64,000 nucleotides of DNA from Pelagimonas varians (GTDB taxonomy: Bacteria; Pseudomonadota; Alphaproteobacteria; Rhodobacterales; Rhodobacteraceae). This document shows positions 9,673 to 16,967 of the stretch, piece after piece; position 1 is the first letter of the stretch; each line of letters begins with the position of its first letter. The notes below the pieces were generated by a model, which did no database searches, was not told the origin of the DNA, and saw only the letters and a list, made by a program, of their open reading frames with translations. A program made the position numbers and the translations under genes. The stretch is taken from NCBI RefSeq assembly GCF_003208435.1, contig NZ_QKMF01000017.1, positions 1-64,000 of the forward strand. Direction: 5' to 3'.

Positions 9673-10503
9673 TTGTACGAAGGCCGCCAAACCCCATGGT
9701 CGTTTTTTGACAAAATATATGTTGTCAGCTTACCGTCATCACTGGACCGCAGGGCTTATGTCGGCAGGCATCTGGCCGACCTTGGGATCGAAGGCTTCGT
9801 ATATCATGATGCTTGCGGGCCCGATCACCCTGATGTCAAAAAAATTGTATCAGCTAATTTGGTGCATCAATACCCCCCGTGTTTTCGATGCGGCAAGCTG
9901 TCGTGCGGTCGCGCCGATTGCAACAATCAATTGATTGGCCCACAAGTCGCGGTCTTTGCCAGCTATCTGAACCTGTGGAAAACCATCGCCGCAACGCCGC
10001 AACGCGCTTTGGTTCTGGAAGACGACGTTCAAATTCATCCATGGTGGCCCAAAGTGCTCGACTTTTTGTCGAAGCAAGAGTCACAGGGCCGTATTGAATT
10101 CGCCCCGGACCAACCCCGATTGCTGCGACTTGGCTGGGGAATGAGCGCCGATCACGACGATACCGCCTGCCGCCTGGAGGACAAGCTGCGCATGTCCAAT
10201 CCCGCCCATGCATTGACATCGGCCTACGCGCAGGCGCTGCTGGATCGGTTCGAAGGGGTCAATCATACAGCGGATGTTTTTATTCACCGCGACGCTCCAA
10301 AACCTGGCGAAGCGCTGACTGTGTTCCCTCCGATTGCGTCAGAACTCTCATGGTCTGATGGCCGCTTTTCATCACTGATCCACCCCAGAAACAGCCATGC
10401 CGCTTATCTTGAGGCCCAAGGCCAATCGCAAAAAGCATCCGCGTATCGAGACCTTGTGAAAACCCATATGACCCAAGTGGCACACACTTCAAAAGAGAAC
10501 TGA
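9673..10503 (+). CDS. Glycosyltransferase family 25 (LPS-type) protein
   Basis: This 276-residue protein resembles GT25 galactosyltransferases of lipopolysaccharide and capsule synthesis. It starts with IYVVSLPSSLDRRAYVGRHL, which is typical of the family's N-terminus, and has an acidic LVLEDDVQIHP motif that serves the nucleotide-sugar/metal site. I chose TTG 9673 because AGGAGA at 9661-9666 sits 6-7 nt upstream. The longer frame starting at TTG 9658 would put that ribosome site inside the gene. It heads a tight three-gene operon with a pyruvyl transferase (6 bp gap) and a sulfotransferase. This suggests a pyruvylated, sulfated surface glycan. Donor and acceptor are not predictable from sequence. 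Confidence 0.8.
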   Translation: MYEGRQTPWSFFDKIYVVSLPSSLDRRAYVGRHLADLGIEGFVYHDACGPDHPDVKKIVSANLVHQYPPCFRCGKLSCGRADCNNQLIGPQVAVFASYLNLWKTIAATPQRALVLEDDVQIHPWWPKVLDFLSKQESQGRIEFAPDQPRLLRLGWGMSADHDDTACRLEDKLRMSNPAHALTSAYAQALLDRFEGVNHTADVFIHRDAPKPGEALTVFPPIASELSWSDGRFSSLIHPRNSHAAYLEAQGQSQKASAYRDLVKTHMTQVAHTSKEN

Positions 10504-10509
10504 CCCAAC

Positions 10510-11292
10510 GTGGCGAATTCCATTTTTATCAAATATTTTTCCGGCGACAAAAATGCCGGCGACTTGGCCAGCCCCTATCTGCTCGAAAAAATAAGCGGCC
10601 AGAAACCCACGCCGATCATCATGCAACAAGGATCGTCGCAGCAGCATTACATGGGCGTCGGGTCCACGCTAAGGCATGCGGATGAAAACACCGTTGTTTG
10701 GGGGACTGGCATAATGACACCCCTCATGCAGCCCCGTGCCGCACCGTTGAAATTCCTTGGCGTTCGCGGTCCTTTGACCCGGACCCGCCTTGCCGAACTG
10801 GGCTACAAGGACGTTCCCGTTATTGGCGACGGTGCTTTGACAATGCGCCAGTTCTACAACCCGCCAGCGACGCAAACCTATGACTTCGGGCTGATCCCCC
10901 ACTACGTCGACGAACAAGAACCGTTCTGCGACGATGTCCGGCAACGCGGCGGGTCGGTGTTCTCGCCCCAGCAAGACCTTGAACCCTATCTCGATCAGCT
11001 GTTGCAATGCCGTGTGATCTTGTCTTCGTCTTTGCATGGTCTGATTTTCGCCCATGCCTACGGCGTTCCTTCGATCTGGGTCCCGCTCAGCAACCGTGTG
11101 GTCGGCGAGGGTTTCAAATTCAGGGATTACTATGCCTTTATGGGTGTCGATCAGCACGACATTCCCGTTTGGGATCCACAATCAGATTTCGCCAGCAATT
11201 TGGCCAAAGCGACCTGTCCCGACATTCCGGACATTAGCCGGCACGCCCCTGAGTTGCTATATTCCGATCTAAAAGCCCGCGACCATGTCTAA
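10510..11292 (+). CDS. Polysaccharide pyruvyl transferase family protein
   Basis: The 260-residue protein fits the polysaccharide pyruvyl transferase family (PF04230), which moves pyruvate from phosphoenolpyruvate onto sugars of exopolysaccharides. Supporting motifs are the N-terminal FSGDKNAGDLASPYL, the central GVRGPLTRTRLAELGY and the late SSSLHGLIFAHAYGVPS, the family's best conserved stretch. Start is GTG 10510, directly after the glycosyltransferase stop. The 3' end overlaps the next gene by 8 bp (ATG 11285 lies inside the last codons), implying translational coupling. Confidence 0.82.
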   Translation: MANSIFIKYFSGDKNAGDLASPYLLEKISGQKPTPIIMQQGSSQQHYMGVGSTLRHADENTVVWGTGIMTPLMQPRAAPLKFLGVRGPLTRTRLAELGYKDVPVIGDGALTMRQFYNPPATQTYDFGLIPHYVDEQEPFCDDVRQRGGSVFSPQQDLEPYLDQLLQCRVILSSSLHGLIFAHAYGVPSIWVPLSNRVVGEGFKFRDYYAFMGVDQHDIPVWDPQSDFASNLAKATCPDIPDISRHAPELLYSDLKARDHV

Positions 11293-12013
11293 GCCGGCTG
11301 AGCAGCGATGGGATCAATTCGGAACCGATTACGACCAACCCGTTTTTGTTGGCAAACCCAAAGTATATATCATCGCCTCGTCCGGCCGGTCAGGTAGCCA
11401 CCTGTTGGGGAATTTGCTATTCCAAACAGGGCAGCTGGGAAGCCCGCTGGAATACCTGCATCCAAAGCACAAGCTGCGCTGGCAAAAGGACCTGAATCAA
11501 CCGGATATGCGCGGGACTTTGGAATGCCTCATGGCGCGGCGCAGCTCTGCGTCGGGGTGGTTCGGCATCAAAGCCCACTGGGGGCAGTTTTCGCAGGCCA
11601 TCACCCAAGAACCCCTTTTGCCCTGGCTCGATGTGCAACGCTACATTCGGCTCAGCCGGACAGACCGGGTAGCCCAAGCTGTTTCAATGGAAATCGCGCG
11701 TCAAACCGGGGCCTGGATCAGCTGGCAAGACAGAAAGCAAGAACCGGTGTATGACCGCGATGCCATTGCATCCTCTATCCAGTCCCTAACCCAAGAAGAT
11801 GAGGCATGGGACGCGCATTTTGAACAGGTCGGCGCGACACCTATTCGCGTCACCTACGAAAATCTAACTCATAACCCACACGCCACGGTTGCCTCAATCT
11901 GCCAAGACCTCGGCGTCTTGGCCCCGCAAAGCGCCGCGGACATGACAGCCGCCCCCAAGAAACAGGGCACAACGTTAAACGACGATTGGGTGCGCCGATT
12001 TCGAGCCGAGTAA
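11285..12013 (+). CDS. Stf0-like sulfotransferase
   Basis: The 242-residue protein resembles Stf0 (trehalose 2-sulfotransferase-like) enzymes, which transfer sulfate from PAPS. The N-terminal YIIASSGRSGSHLLGNLL is the 5'-phosphosulfate loop. IRLSRTDRVAQAVSMEIARQ matches the family segment that binds the 3'-phosphate and acceptor. The downstream W-D-x-x-F and RVTYENL region is also family-like. As the last gene of the glycan operon it probably sulfates the same surface polymer or its precursor; the acceptor is inferred from context only. A strong bidirectional hairpin follows. Confidence 0.82.
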   Translation: MSKPAEQRWDQFGTDYDQPVFVGKPKVYIIASSGRSGSHLLGNLLFQTGQLGSPLEYLHPKHKLRWQKDLNQPDMRGTLECLMARRSSASGWFGIKAHWGQFSQAITQEPLLPWLDVQRYIRLSRTDRVAQAVSMEIARQTGAWISWQDRKQEPVYDRDAIASSIQSLTQEDEAWDAHFEQVGATPIRVTYENLTHNPHATVASICQDLGVLAPQSAADMTAAPKKQGTTLNDDWVRRFRAE

Positions 12014-12034
12014 CCCAAGGCTCTCACCCATCAA

Positions 12035-12068
12035 AAAGCCCCCCGGAACATGCGCTCCGGGGGGCTTT
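12035..12068. terminator. Bidirectional intrinsic terminator
   Basis: A perfect 13-bp inverted repeat, AAAGCCCCCCGGA (12035-12047) and TCCGGGGGGCTTT (12056-12068), has an 8-nt loop. It lies between the convergent sulfotransferase and secreted-protein genes. A-rich and T-rich edges allow termination in both directions. Confidence 0.85.
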
Positions 12069-12098
12069 GGAATGTCTCATACATACGACGAGGTCGGT

Positions 12099-13031
12099 TT
12101 AGAGGCAGTCACCCGCACCGGCCAAGGCAACCCATGCGCCCGATACGCGGGCACAAAGCGCACCAGAATCATCGTAATATATCATGCCATTACCCAATGA
12201 AACGACAGGGGCTGCGTCTTGTGGTTGAAGAACCATACCCCCTTCACGCGTAAACCGGAACTGAACACCAGACGTGTCAACTGCGCTAATTTTAAACGTA
12301 TCGTTTGATGCGATCCCAGATTCCCATTTCACACCAGCCGCCGAATCGTGAAATCGAATATTCACAGCACCACTTCGTAATATGTGGATAGGAGCTTCTG
12401 GAGCAGAAGTGCCAAAGCCTACATCGTCGGTGTCTTCAATATATAGGGCATTTGTACTCGCGCCCGGCTCAATCCGGAACGGCAATGTGCTGCCATTGGA
12501 AACATCACGAATGAAAAAGTTCGTTTCATTGCTCGCCACATCAAAAGTCTGCGCGGCAAAGCCGCTGCTGCCGTCCTGCTCCAAACGCAAGGTGGGGGTG
12601 TTGCCGCTCTTTACATGTAGGTCAGCAACCGGAGAGTTCGTTCCGAATCCAACGTTACCACTGCTTGCAACAAACAGCGAATTTGCTGGCGCGCCACCTC
12701 GAATTTGGAACGGGGTAAGACCAGAGTCTATGTCTTGGACTGCAAATTTATTGTTCCCGCCATTGGCGGAATCGTTCACTTGAATTGTCCAGTCAGTTGT
12801 CGGGAAGCTGGCCGAATTTGATGTATCCGTGAAATTGATCCGCAGGTTGTTTTCTTTCAACCGAATGGTGTCAAAGCCAAAGCTTTCACCATTAACGCAG
12901 TCTTGCCCCACGCACAGGCTGCCATCGACGATTACATCATCGAGAAAAACCTGATCGGCTTGCGCGGCTACGGCCGAAAGACCCAGAACCGCAAGGCCCG
13001 CTGCCAGAGATTTGTTAACGACTTTTTTCAT
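12099..13031 (-). CDS. Secreted protein with tail-fibre-like repeats
   Basis: The 310-residue protein begins MKKVVNKSLAAGLAVLGLSA and is cleaved near AQA-D, a clear Sec signal. I chose ATG 13031 because GGAAGGA lies 8-15 nt upstream; a longer frame starting at 13049 would include that site. The mature part has repeated phrases such as VGFGTNSPVADLHV and VGFGTSAPEAPIHI, and LFVASSGN versus LYIEDTDD. These resemble the beta-rich repeats of phage tail fibres and their bacterial surface relatives. There are two early cysteines (LCVGQDC). It is downstream of another small secreted protein and likely co-transcribed with it (54 bp gap). No catalytic motif is visible; an external structural or adhesive role is possible. 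Confidence 0.8.
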   Translation of the reverse strand: MKKVVNKSLAAGLAVLGLSAVAAQADQVFLDDVIVDGSLCVGQDCVNGESFGFDTIRLKENNLRINFTDTSNSASFPTTDWTIQVNDSANGGNNKFAVQDIDSGLTPFQIRGGAPANSLFVASSGNVGFGTNSPVADLHVKSGNTPTLRLEQDGSSGFAAQTFDVASNETNFFIRDVSNGSTLPFRIEPGASTNALYIEDTDDVGFGTSAPEAPIHILRSGAVNIRFHDSAAGVKWESGIASNDTFKISAVDTSGVQFRFTREGGMVLQPQDAAPVVSLGNGMIYYDDSGALCARVSGAWVALAGAGDCL

Positions 13032-13085
13032 TTTTCTATTCCTTCCCATTAGGTGGGGGTGCCGTAGCGCGGCGACCTCTCCAAA

Positions 13086-13493
13086 TTATTCTTCTTTAAT
13101 GTCTTCGGGGGTAATGATTACGCCGCGCGACACAACAAATGATCCCGACAGATGGAACGGCAGAGCCTGTGACGTGGCAATTGATTCGCGGCCATTGTCG
13201 ATCGGGTTTGCAATTTCGGCTGTTTCTTCAGTCGCTGCGTTAAGCTCGAAGCGATACACACCATCCAACACGCCGCCACGATCCAGCTCGTAGACAGGGG
13301 TTCCGGTTTGGGCAAATACCGTGTCAACTTTGCCGTTGGGCGCAGAGACAACCAGTGTGGCATTGGATAGGCCGGTCCAGTTTTCAAACCAGACCGCGTT
13401 CGAATTGTTCTGGGGAACCGGATCAACCGTGTTGGCCGCTGCAAAGCTTGCCAACCCCAGAAATGCGGTCAAAGTCGCTATTATTAAACGCAT
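13086..13493 (-). CDS. Small secreted protein of unknown function
   Basis: The 135-residue protein has a Sec signal (MRLIIATLTAFLGLASFAAA) and an acidic mature part with no cysteines. I chose ATG 13493 because AGGGAG lies 6-7 nt upstream, whereas the longer frame from 13583 adds 30 residues without signal character. The mature part (for example NAVWFENWTGLSNATLVVSA) looks beta-rich, but I do not recognise a family. It is the first gene of a probable two-gene operon with the tail-fibre-like protein. The roughly 297 bp between it and the gene at 13791 holds their divergent start signals; I see nothing else there. Confidence 0.72.
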   Translation of the reverse strand: MRLIIATLTAFLGLASFAAANTVDPVPQNNSNAVWFENWTGLSNATLVVSAPNGKVDTVFAQTGTPVYELDRGGVLDGVYRFELNAATEETAEIANPIDNGRESIATSQALPFHLSGSFVVSRGVIITPEDIKEE

Positions 13494-13790
13494 ATGATTC
13501 TCCCTAAAATCGGCCCGACACATCCAAAGTTTGTGTTGCGAGCCCAAATAATGGACGCGCGCAAACGGATAGATCACGCGCATGTTAACTTAACGTTAGC
13601 GAGTTTTCGCCACCCTGTCACCCTGACACCTCTGATAGATTGGCGGTTTGACCTCTCCCGATCGGCCAAACCCGCGCGAAACAGTCGACCTGCCGCACCG
13701 CTGCGCTGGTGGTTTTGGGGCTGGTCCTTGCCAACAGCCGGTCTCATCGGACAGATTGGACTCACTGATTCGGCGATAGGAGGCGTTCAA

Positions 13791-14093
13791 ATGTGCCAGG
13801 TATTTGCAGGCCAAAGTCCAGATGACTATCAGCCCGTCACCCGCCGGTTGCGGTTGAACGGCCAAAGCACGAGCATCCGTTTGGAACGCAGTTTTTGGGA
13901 AATCGTCGATACAATCGCGCAGGGCGAAGGCATGACCACCCCTGCCTTTGTGTCCAAACTCCACTCCGAGGTCTTGGAGCTGCGGGGCGAGGCACCGAAT
14001 TTCACCTCGCTCTTGCGCTGTGCCTGTTTGATCCGGCTGGAACAAAACGCGGTCGCCAGTGCATCCGCAGGTGGTTCAATCGCCGCCGAATAG
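13791..14093 (+). CDS. Ribbon-helix-helix domain protein
   Basis: This 100-residue protein matches the RHH_4 family of small DNA-binding-like proteins common in alphaproteobacteria. The core RRLRLNGQSTSIRLERSFWE is followed by a helical segment containing AQGEGMTTPAFVSKL. ATG 13791 follows a canonical AGGAGG (13778-13783) by 7 nt. An open frame extends upstream to 13494 but lacks coding character and would overlap the divergent promoter region. Target and role are unknown. Confidence 0.8.
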   Translation: MCQVFAGQSPDDYQPVTRRLRLNGQSTSIRLERSFWEIVDTIAQGEGMTTPAFVSKLHSEVLELRGEAPNFTSLLRCACLIRLEQNAVASASAGGSIAAE

Positions 14094-14201
14094 GCACCGG
14101 AAATAAAAATCACGCTGTAGTAACACGCTACTACCTAAAGCCCGGATTGGTCCGGCATCCTTACCAAACACGCAATGACTTGCGGTTTGAGAGGGAGGCA
14201 T

Positions 14202-14597
14202 ATGGCCAAATCAATACATTCGATGATCCGGGTTCTAAACGAAGACCGCTCGATCAGTTTCTACCAGACAGCCTTCGGCCTCAGCGTCGCCGACAGGCTG
14301 GATTTTGACAGTTTCACCTTGGTGTACCTGAGCAATCCGTCAACAGGGTTCGAGCTTGAACTGACAATCAACAAATCCCGAACCGAGCCGTATGACTTGG
14401 GCGATGGCTATGGCCATATGGCGTTTAGCGTCGATGATCTGGATGCGGAACATGCCCGTTTGATTGCCGCTGGCCTCGCCCCTCGCAAAATTGTCGATTT
14501 CAAACCCGGTGACCACGTCATCGCGCGGTTCTTCTTTATCCAAGACCCCGATGGCTACGAAATCGAGGTTCTGCAAAGGGCCGGACGCTACAAATAG
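14202..14597 (+). CDS. gloA: Lactoylglutathione lyase (glyoxalase I)
   Basis: The 131-residue VOC-fold enzyme isomerises the methylglyoxal-glutathione hemithioacetal to S-lactoylglutathione. All four expected metal ligands can be placed: His in IHSMIRV, Glu in FELELTIN, His in GYGHMAFSV and Glu in DPDGYEIEVL. The size is that of the bacterial single-domain form. ATG 14202 follows GAGGGAGG. It leads a run of genes for a periplasmic FAD dehydrogenase (60 bp to the next). It may detoxify an aldehyde by-product of that oxidation, which is an inference. An earlier in-frame start at 14175 lacks a ribosome site. Confidence 0.85.
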   Translation: MAKSIHSMIRVLNEDRSISFYQTAFGLSVADRLDFDSFTLVYLSNPSTGFELELTINKSRTEPYDLGDGYGHMAFSVDDLDAEHARLIAAGLAPRKIVDFKPGDHVIARFFFIQDPDGYEIEVLQRAGRYK

Positions 14598-14656
14598 AGA
14601 CGCTACAAGTAAACGCCACCACAAAACACACTGAACTTTGGGAGGAGATCAGACCA

Positions 14657-15175
14657 ATGCCACAGAAAAAATCAACCCTCACACGCCGCGAGCTGCTATT
14701 GCGCAGCGTCGCCGCAGGCGGTGCCTTTGTTGTCGGGGCCGGCTATGTCGCCGACAGCGATGCCGCTTGGGCGATGGAAGTTGAGCACCTGCAGCCCAAA
14801 ACCATGGCGACCCTCATCCAGATGGCCCGCGATATTTATCCGCATGACCATCTGGCTGATGAATTCTATGCCGCCGCCGTCAAAGCCTATGACAGCGAAG
14901 ACGCCAAAGACGCAATCGAGGCAGGCATCGCAGCCCTCAACGCCGCCGCAACCGGCAAGGGCTTTGGCAGCTACATCGACACCCAGTGGGAACGCGACCG
15001 CGTTGATATCCTGCGCGGCATGGAAAACAGCCCGTTTTTCCAAACCGTGCGCGGTGGATTGGTGACCGGTCTCTACAATCAAAAAGCGGTCTGGCCGCTG
15101 TTTGGCTACGAGGGCGAAAGCTTTTCCAAGGGCGGTTACATCGACCGCGGTTTTGACGACATCAACTGGATCTGA
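14657..15175 (+). CDS. Gluconate 2-dehydrogenase subunit 3-like, Tat-exported small subunit
   Basis: The 172-residue protein carries a twin-arginine signal (LTRRELLLRSVAAGGAF, cleavage near DAAWA). The mature domain resembles gluconate 2-dehydrogenase subunit 3 (PF13618). In FAD-dependent glucose/gluconate/sorbitol dehydrogenases this subunit is the chaperone-like partner that carries the folded flavoprotein across the membrane. Features include the conserved IYPHD segment and the C-terminal NQKAVWPLFGYEG motif. It is 14 bp upstream of the GMC dehydrogenase, which has no signal of its own, as expected for hitch-hiker export. Confidence 0.88.
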   Translation: MPQKKSTLTRRELLLRSVAAGGAFVVGAGYVADSDAAWAMEVEHLQPKTMATLIQMARDIYPHDHLADEFYAAAVKAYDSEDAKDAIEAGIAALNAAATGKGFGSYIDTQWERDRVDILRGMENSPFFQTVRGGLVTGLYNQKAVWPLFGYEGESFSKGGYIDRGFDDINWI

Positions 15176-15189
15176 GGGAGGGCTGAACA

Positions 15190-16761
15190 ATGGCTGCACC
15201 ATTTGAACTGACCGACGACAGCGTTGTCGTCATTATTGGAACCGGCGCCGGTGGCGGCGTTCTGGCGAATGAACTGGCCCAAAAGGGCATCAGCGTTGTC
15301 GCGCTGGAAGCAGGCGGGCGCTATCTGCCCGAAGACTACATCAACGACGAATGGGAAAGTTTCGGCCAACTGGCTTGGCTTGACGCCCGTTCCACATCCG
15401 GCGACTGGCGCGTGGCCGACGATTTCTCGGGCCTGCCTGCATGGATCGTCAAGGCGGTTGGCGGCACAACAACCCATTGGGCGGGCGCATCCCTGCGCTT
15501 TCAGGACCATGAGTGGAAAGCGAAAACCAATTACGGAGACGTTCAGGGTGCCAACCTGCTCGACTGGCCCATCGATCCGCGCGAAATGGATGACTACTAT
15601 ACCAAGGCGGAAAACAAACTGGGTGTGACCCGAACCGGTGACCGCACCGGCCTGCCTGGCAACAACAACTTCAAGGTCTTCGAAGCCGGAGCCAAGGCGC
15701 TTGGCTATTCCGAAGTCCACACCGGCCGCATGGCGATCAATTCCACCGAAAACGATGATCGCATGGCCTGCCAGCAGACAGGGTTTTGCTTTCAGGGCTG
15801 TAAATGGGGGGCCAAATGGTCTGCCGCCTATACCGACATTCCGCGCGGCGAAGCCACTGGCAACCTTGAGGTCCGTGACCGGGCGCATGTCCTCAAAATT
15901 GAACATGATGACAGCGGCAAGGTCACCGGCGTTCTGTATGCCGATGCCGATGGCAACCAACACCTGCAAAAGGCGCGGATCATCTGCGTTGCAGGCAATT
16001 CCATCGAAAGCCCCCGACTGCTGCTCAATTCTGCGTCCTCGATGTTCCCTGACGGGCTGGCCAACAGCTCGGGTCAGGTTGGGCGCAACTACATGCGTCA
16101 CATGACAGGGTCTGTCTATGCGGTCTTTGACAAGCCGGTGAAGATGTGGCGCGGCACCACGATGGCCGGCATTATTCAAGACGAGGCCCGCCACGATCCA
16201 TCCCGCGGCTTTGTTGGCGGCTATGAGCTGGAAACACTGGCGCTGGGTCTGCCCTTTATGGCGGCCTTCCTTGATCCGGGTGGCTGGGGCCGTGAATTCA
16301 CATCGGCACTGGACGGATATGAAAACATGGCCGGATTGTGGATTGTTGGCGAAGATATGCCGCAAGAAACCAACCGCATCACCCTTAACCACGATCTCAA
16401 AGACCAGTATGGCCTGCCCGCACCGAATGTGCATTTCGACGATCACCCCAATGATGTCGCCATGCGCAATCACGCCTATAAACAAGGTATGGCTGTCTAT
16501 GAAGCCGTTGGCGCGACGCGGGTCTTCCCGACACCGCCCTATCCGTCGACCCACAACCTCGGAACCAACCGCATGTCGGAAAAGGCCCGCGATGGTGTTG
16601 TGAACAAACACGGGCAAACCCACGATATTGCCAATCTGTTCATCTCGGACGGATCGCAATTCACCACCGGCGCTGCTGAAAATCCGACCCTGACAATTGT
16701 GGCGCTGGCCATCCGTCAAGCCGATCACATCGCCGCCCAAATGGTCAACGGCACTTTGTAA
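15190..16761 (+). CDS. GMC-family FAD dehydrogenase, [3Fe-4S]-type catalytic subunit
   Basis: The 523-residue protein is a glucose-methanol-choline oxidoreductase. It has the dinucleotide-binding GTGAGGGVLANELA at residues 17-30 and a C-terminal THNLGTNRM...DGSQFTTGAAENPTLT containing the family's catalytic region. Cysteines C194, C200 and C204 are spaced C-x5-C-x3-C. I recall this spacing for the [3Fe-4S] cluster of Burkholderia FAD-glucose dehydrogenase, which passes electrons to a cytochrome c subunit. A GAGGGAGG ribosome site precedes ATG 15190. With the Tat small subunit upstream it should act in the periplasm. The substrate (a sugar, sugar acid or polyol) is not determined. A GNRA-capped hairpin follows. 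Confidence 0.88.
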   Translation: MAAPFELTDDSVVVIIGTGAGGGVLANELAQKGISVVALEAGGRYLPEDYINDEWESFGQLAWLDARSTSGDWRVADDFSGLPAWIVKAVGGTTTHWAGASLRFQDHEWKAKTNYGDVQGANLLDWPIDPREMDDYYTKAENKLGVTRTGDRTGLPGNNNFKVFEAGAKALGYSEVHTGRMAINSTENDDRMACQQTGFCFQGCKWGAKWSAAYTDIPRGEATGNLEVRDRAHVLKIEHDDSGKVTGVLYADADGNQHLQKARIICVAGNSIESPRLLLNSASSMFPDGLANSSGQVGRNYMRHMTGSVYAVFDKPVKMWRGTTMAGIIQDEARHDPSRGFVGGYELETLALGLPFMAAFLDPGGWGREFTSALDGYENMAGLWIVGEDMPQETNRITLNHDLKDQYGLPAPNVHFDDHPNDVAMRNHAYKQGMAVYEAVGATRVFPTPPYPSTHNLGTNRMSEKARDGVVNKHGQTHDIANLFISDGSQFTTGAAENPTLTIVALAIRQADHIAAQMVNGTL

Positions 16762-16795
16762 CGCTGCATGGACTGCAAAATACAAAACCCAAAGC

Positions 16796-16815
16796 GGGGG
16801 GCGGAAACGCCCCCC
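16796..16815 (+). terminator. GNRA-capped GC hairpin after the GMC dehydrogenase
   Basis: GGGGGGCG-GAAA-CGCCCCCC forms an 8-bp all-GC stem with a GAAA tetraloop, 34 bp after the stop codon. The tail lacks a good U-tract (AAATGCG), so it may act as a terminator or as an mRNA 3'-end stabiliser. Confidence 0.6.
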
Positions 16816-16877
16816 AAATGCGTTGCCAGCCCCCGATTGCTACACCACTTTGCGCCGAAAATACCGGCGCGCACCCA

Positions 16878-16921
16878 TGTTCAGTGCTCAAAAGTGAACA
16901 GTAAATGCACAATTGTTGCAT
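16878..16921. promoter_or_regulatory. Candidate operator palindromes before the AcoR-like regulator
   Basis: TGTTCA (16878) and TGAACA (16895) form an inverted repeat with an 11-bp gap. Immediately after, ATGCA and TGCAT (16905-16921) flank a CAATTGT centre. They lie 47-90 bp upstream of the regulator start, so autoregulation is possible. No matching copy was seen upstream of the genes at 14202 or 19030. Confidence 0.35.
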
Positions 16922-16967
16922 GAAGGCTGAACGCTGTATTTAATCGGGCTCGGGACGGGAGGACCAA

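Noticed and set aside
15136-16785. 549-codon open frame on the minus strand opposite the GMC dehydrogenase
   Set aside because: It mirrors the codon bias of the real plus-strand gene, has no family motifs or ribosome site, and the plus strand encodes a clear FAD/[3Fe-4S] enzyme.
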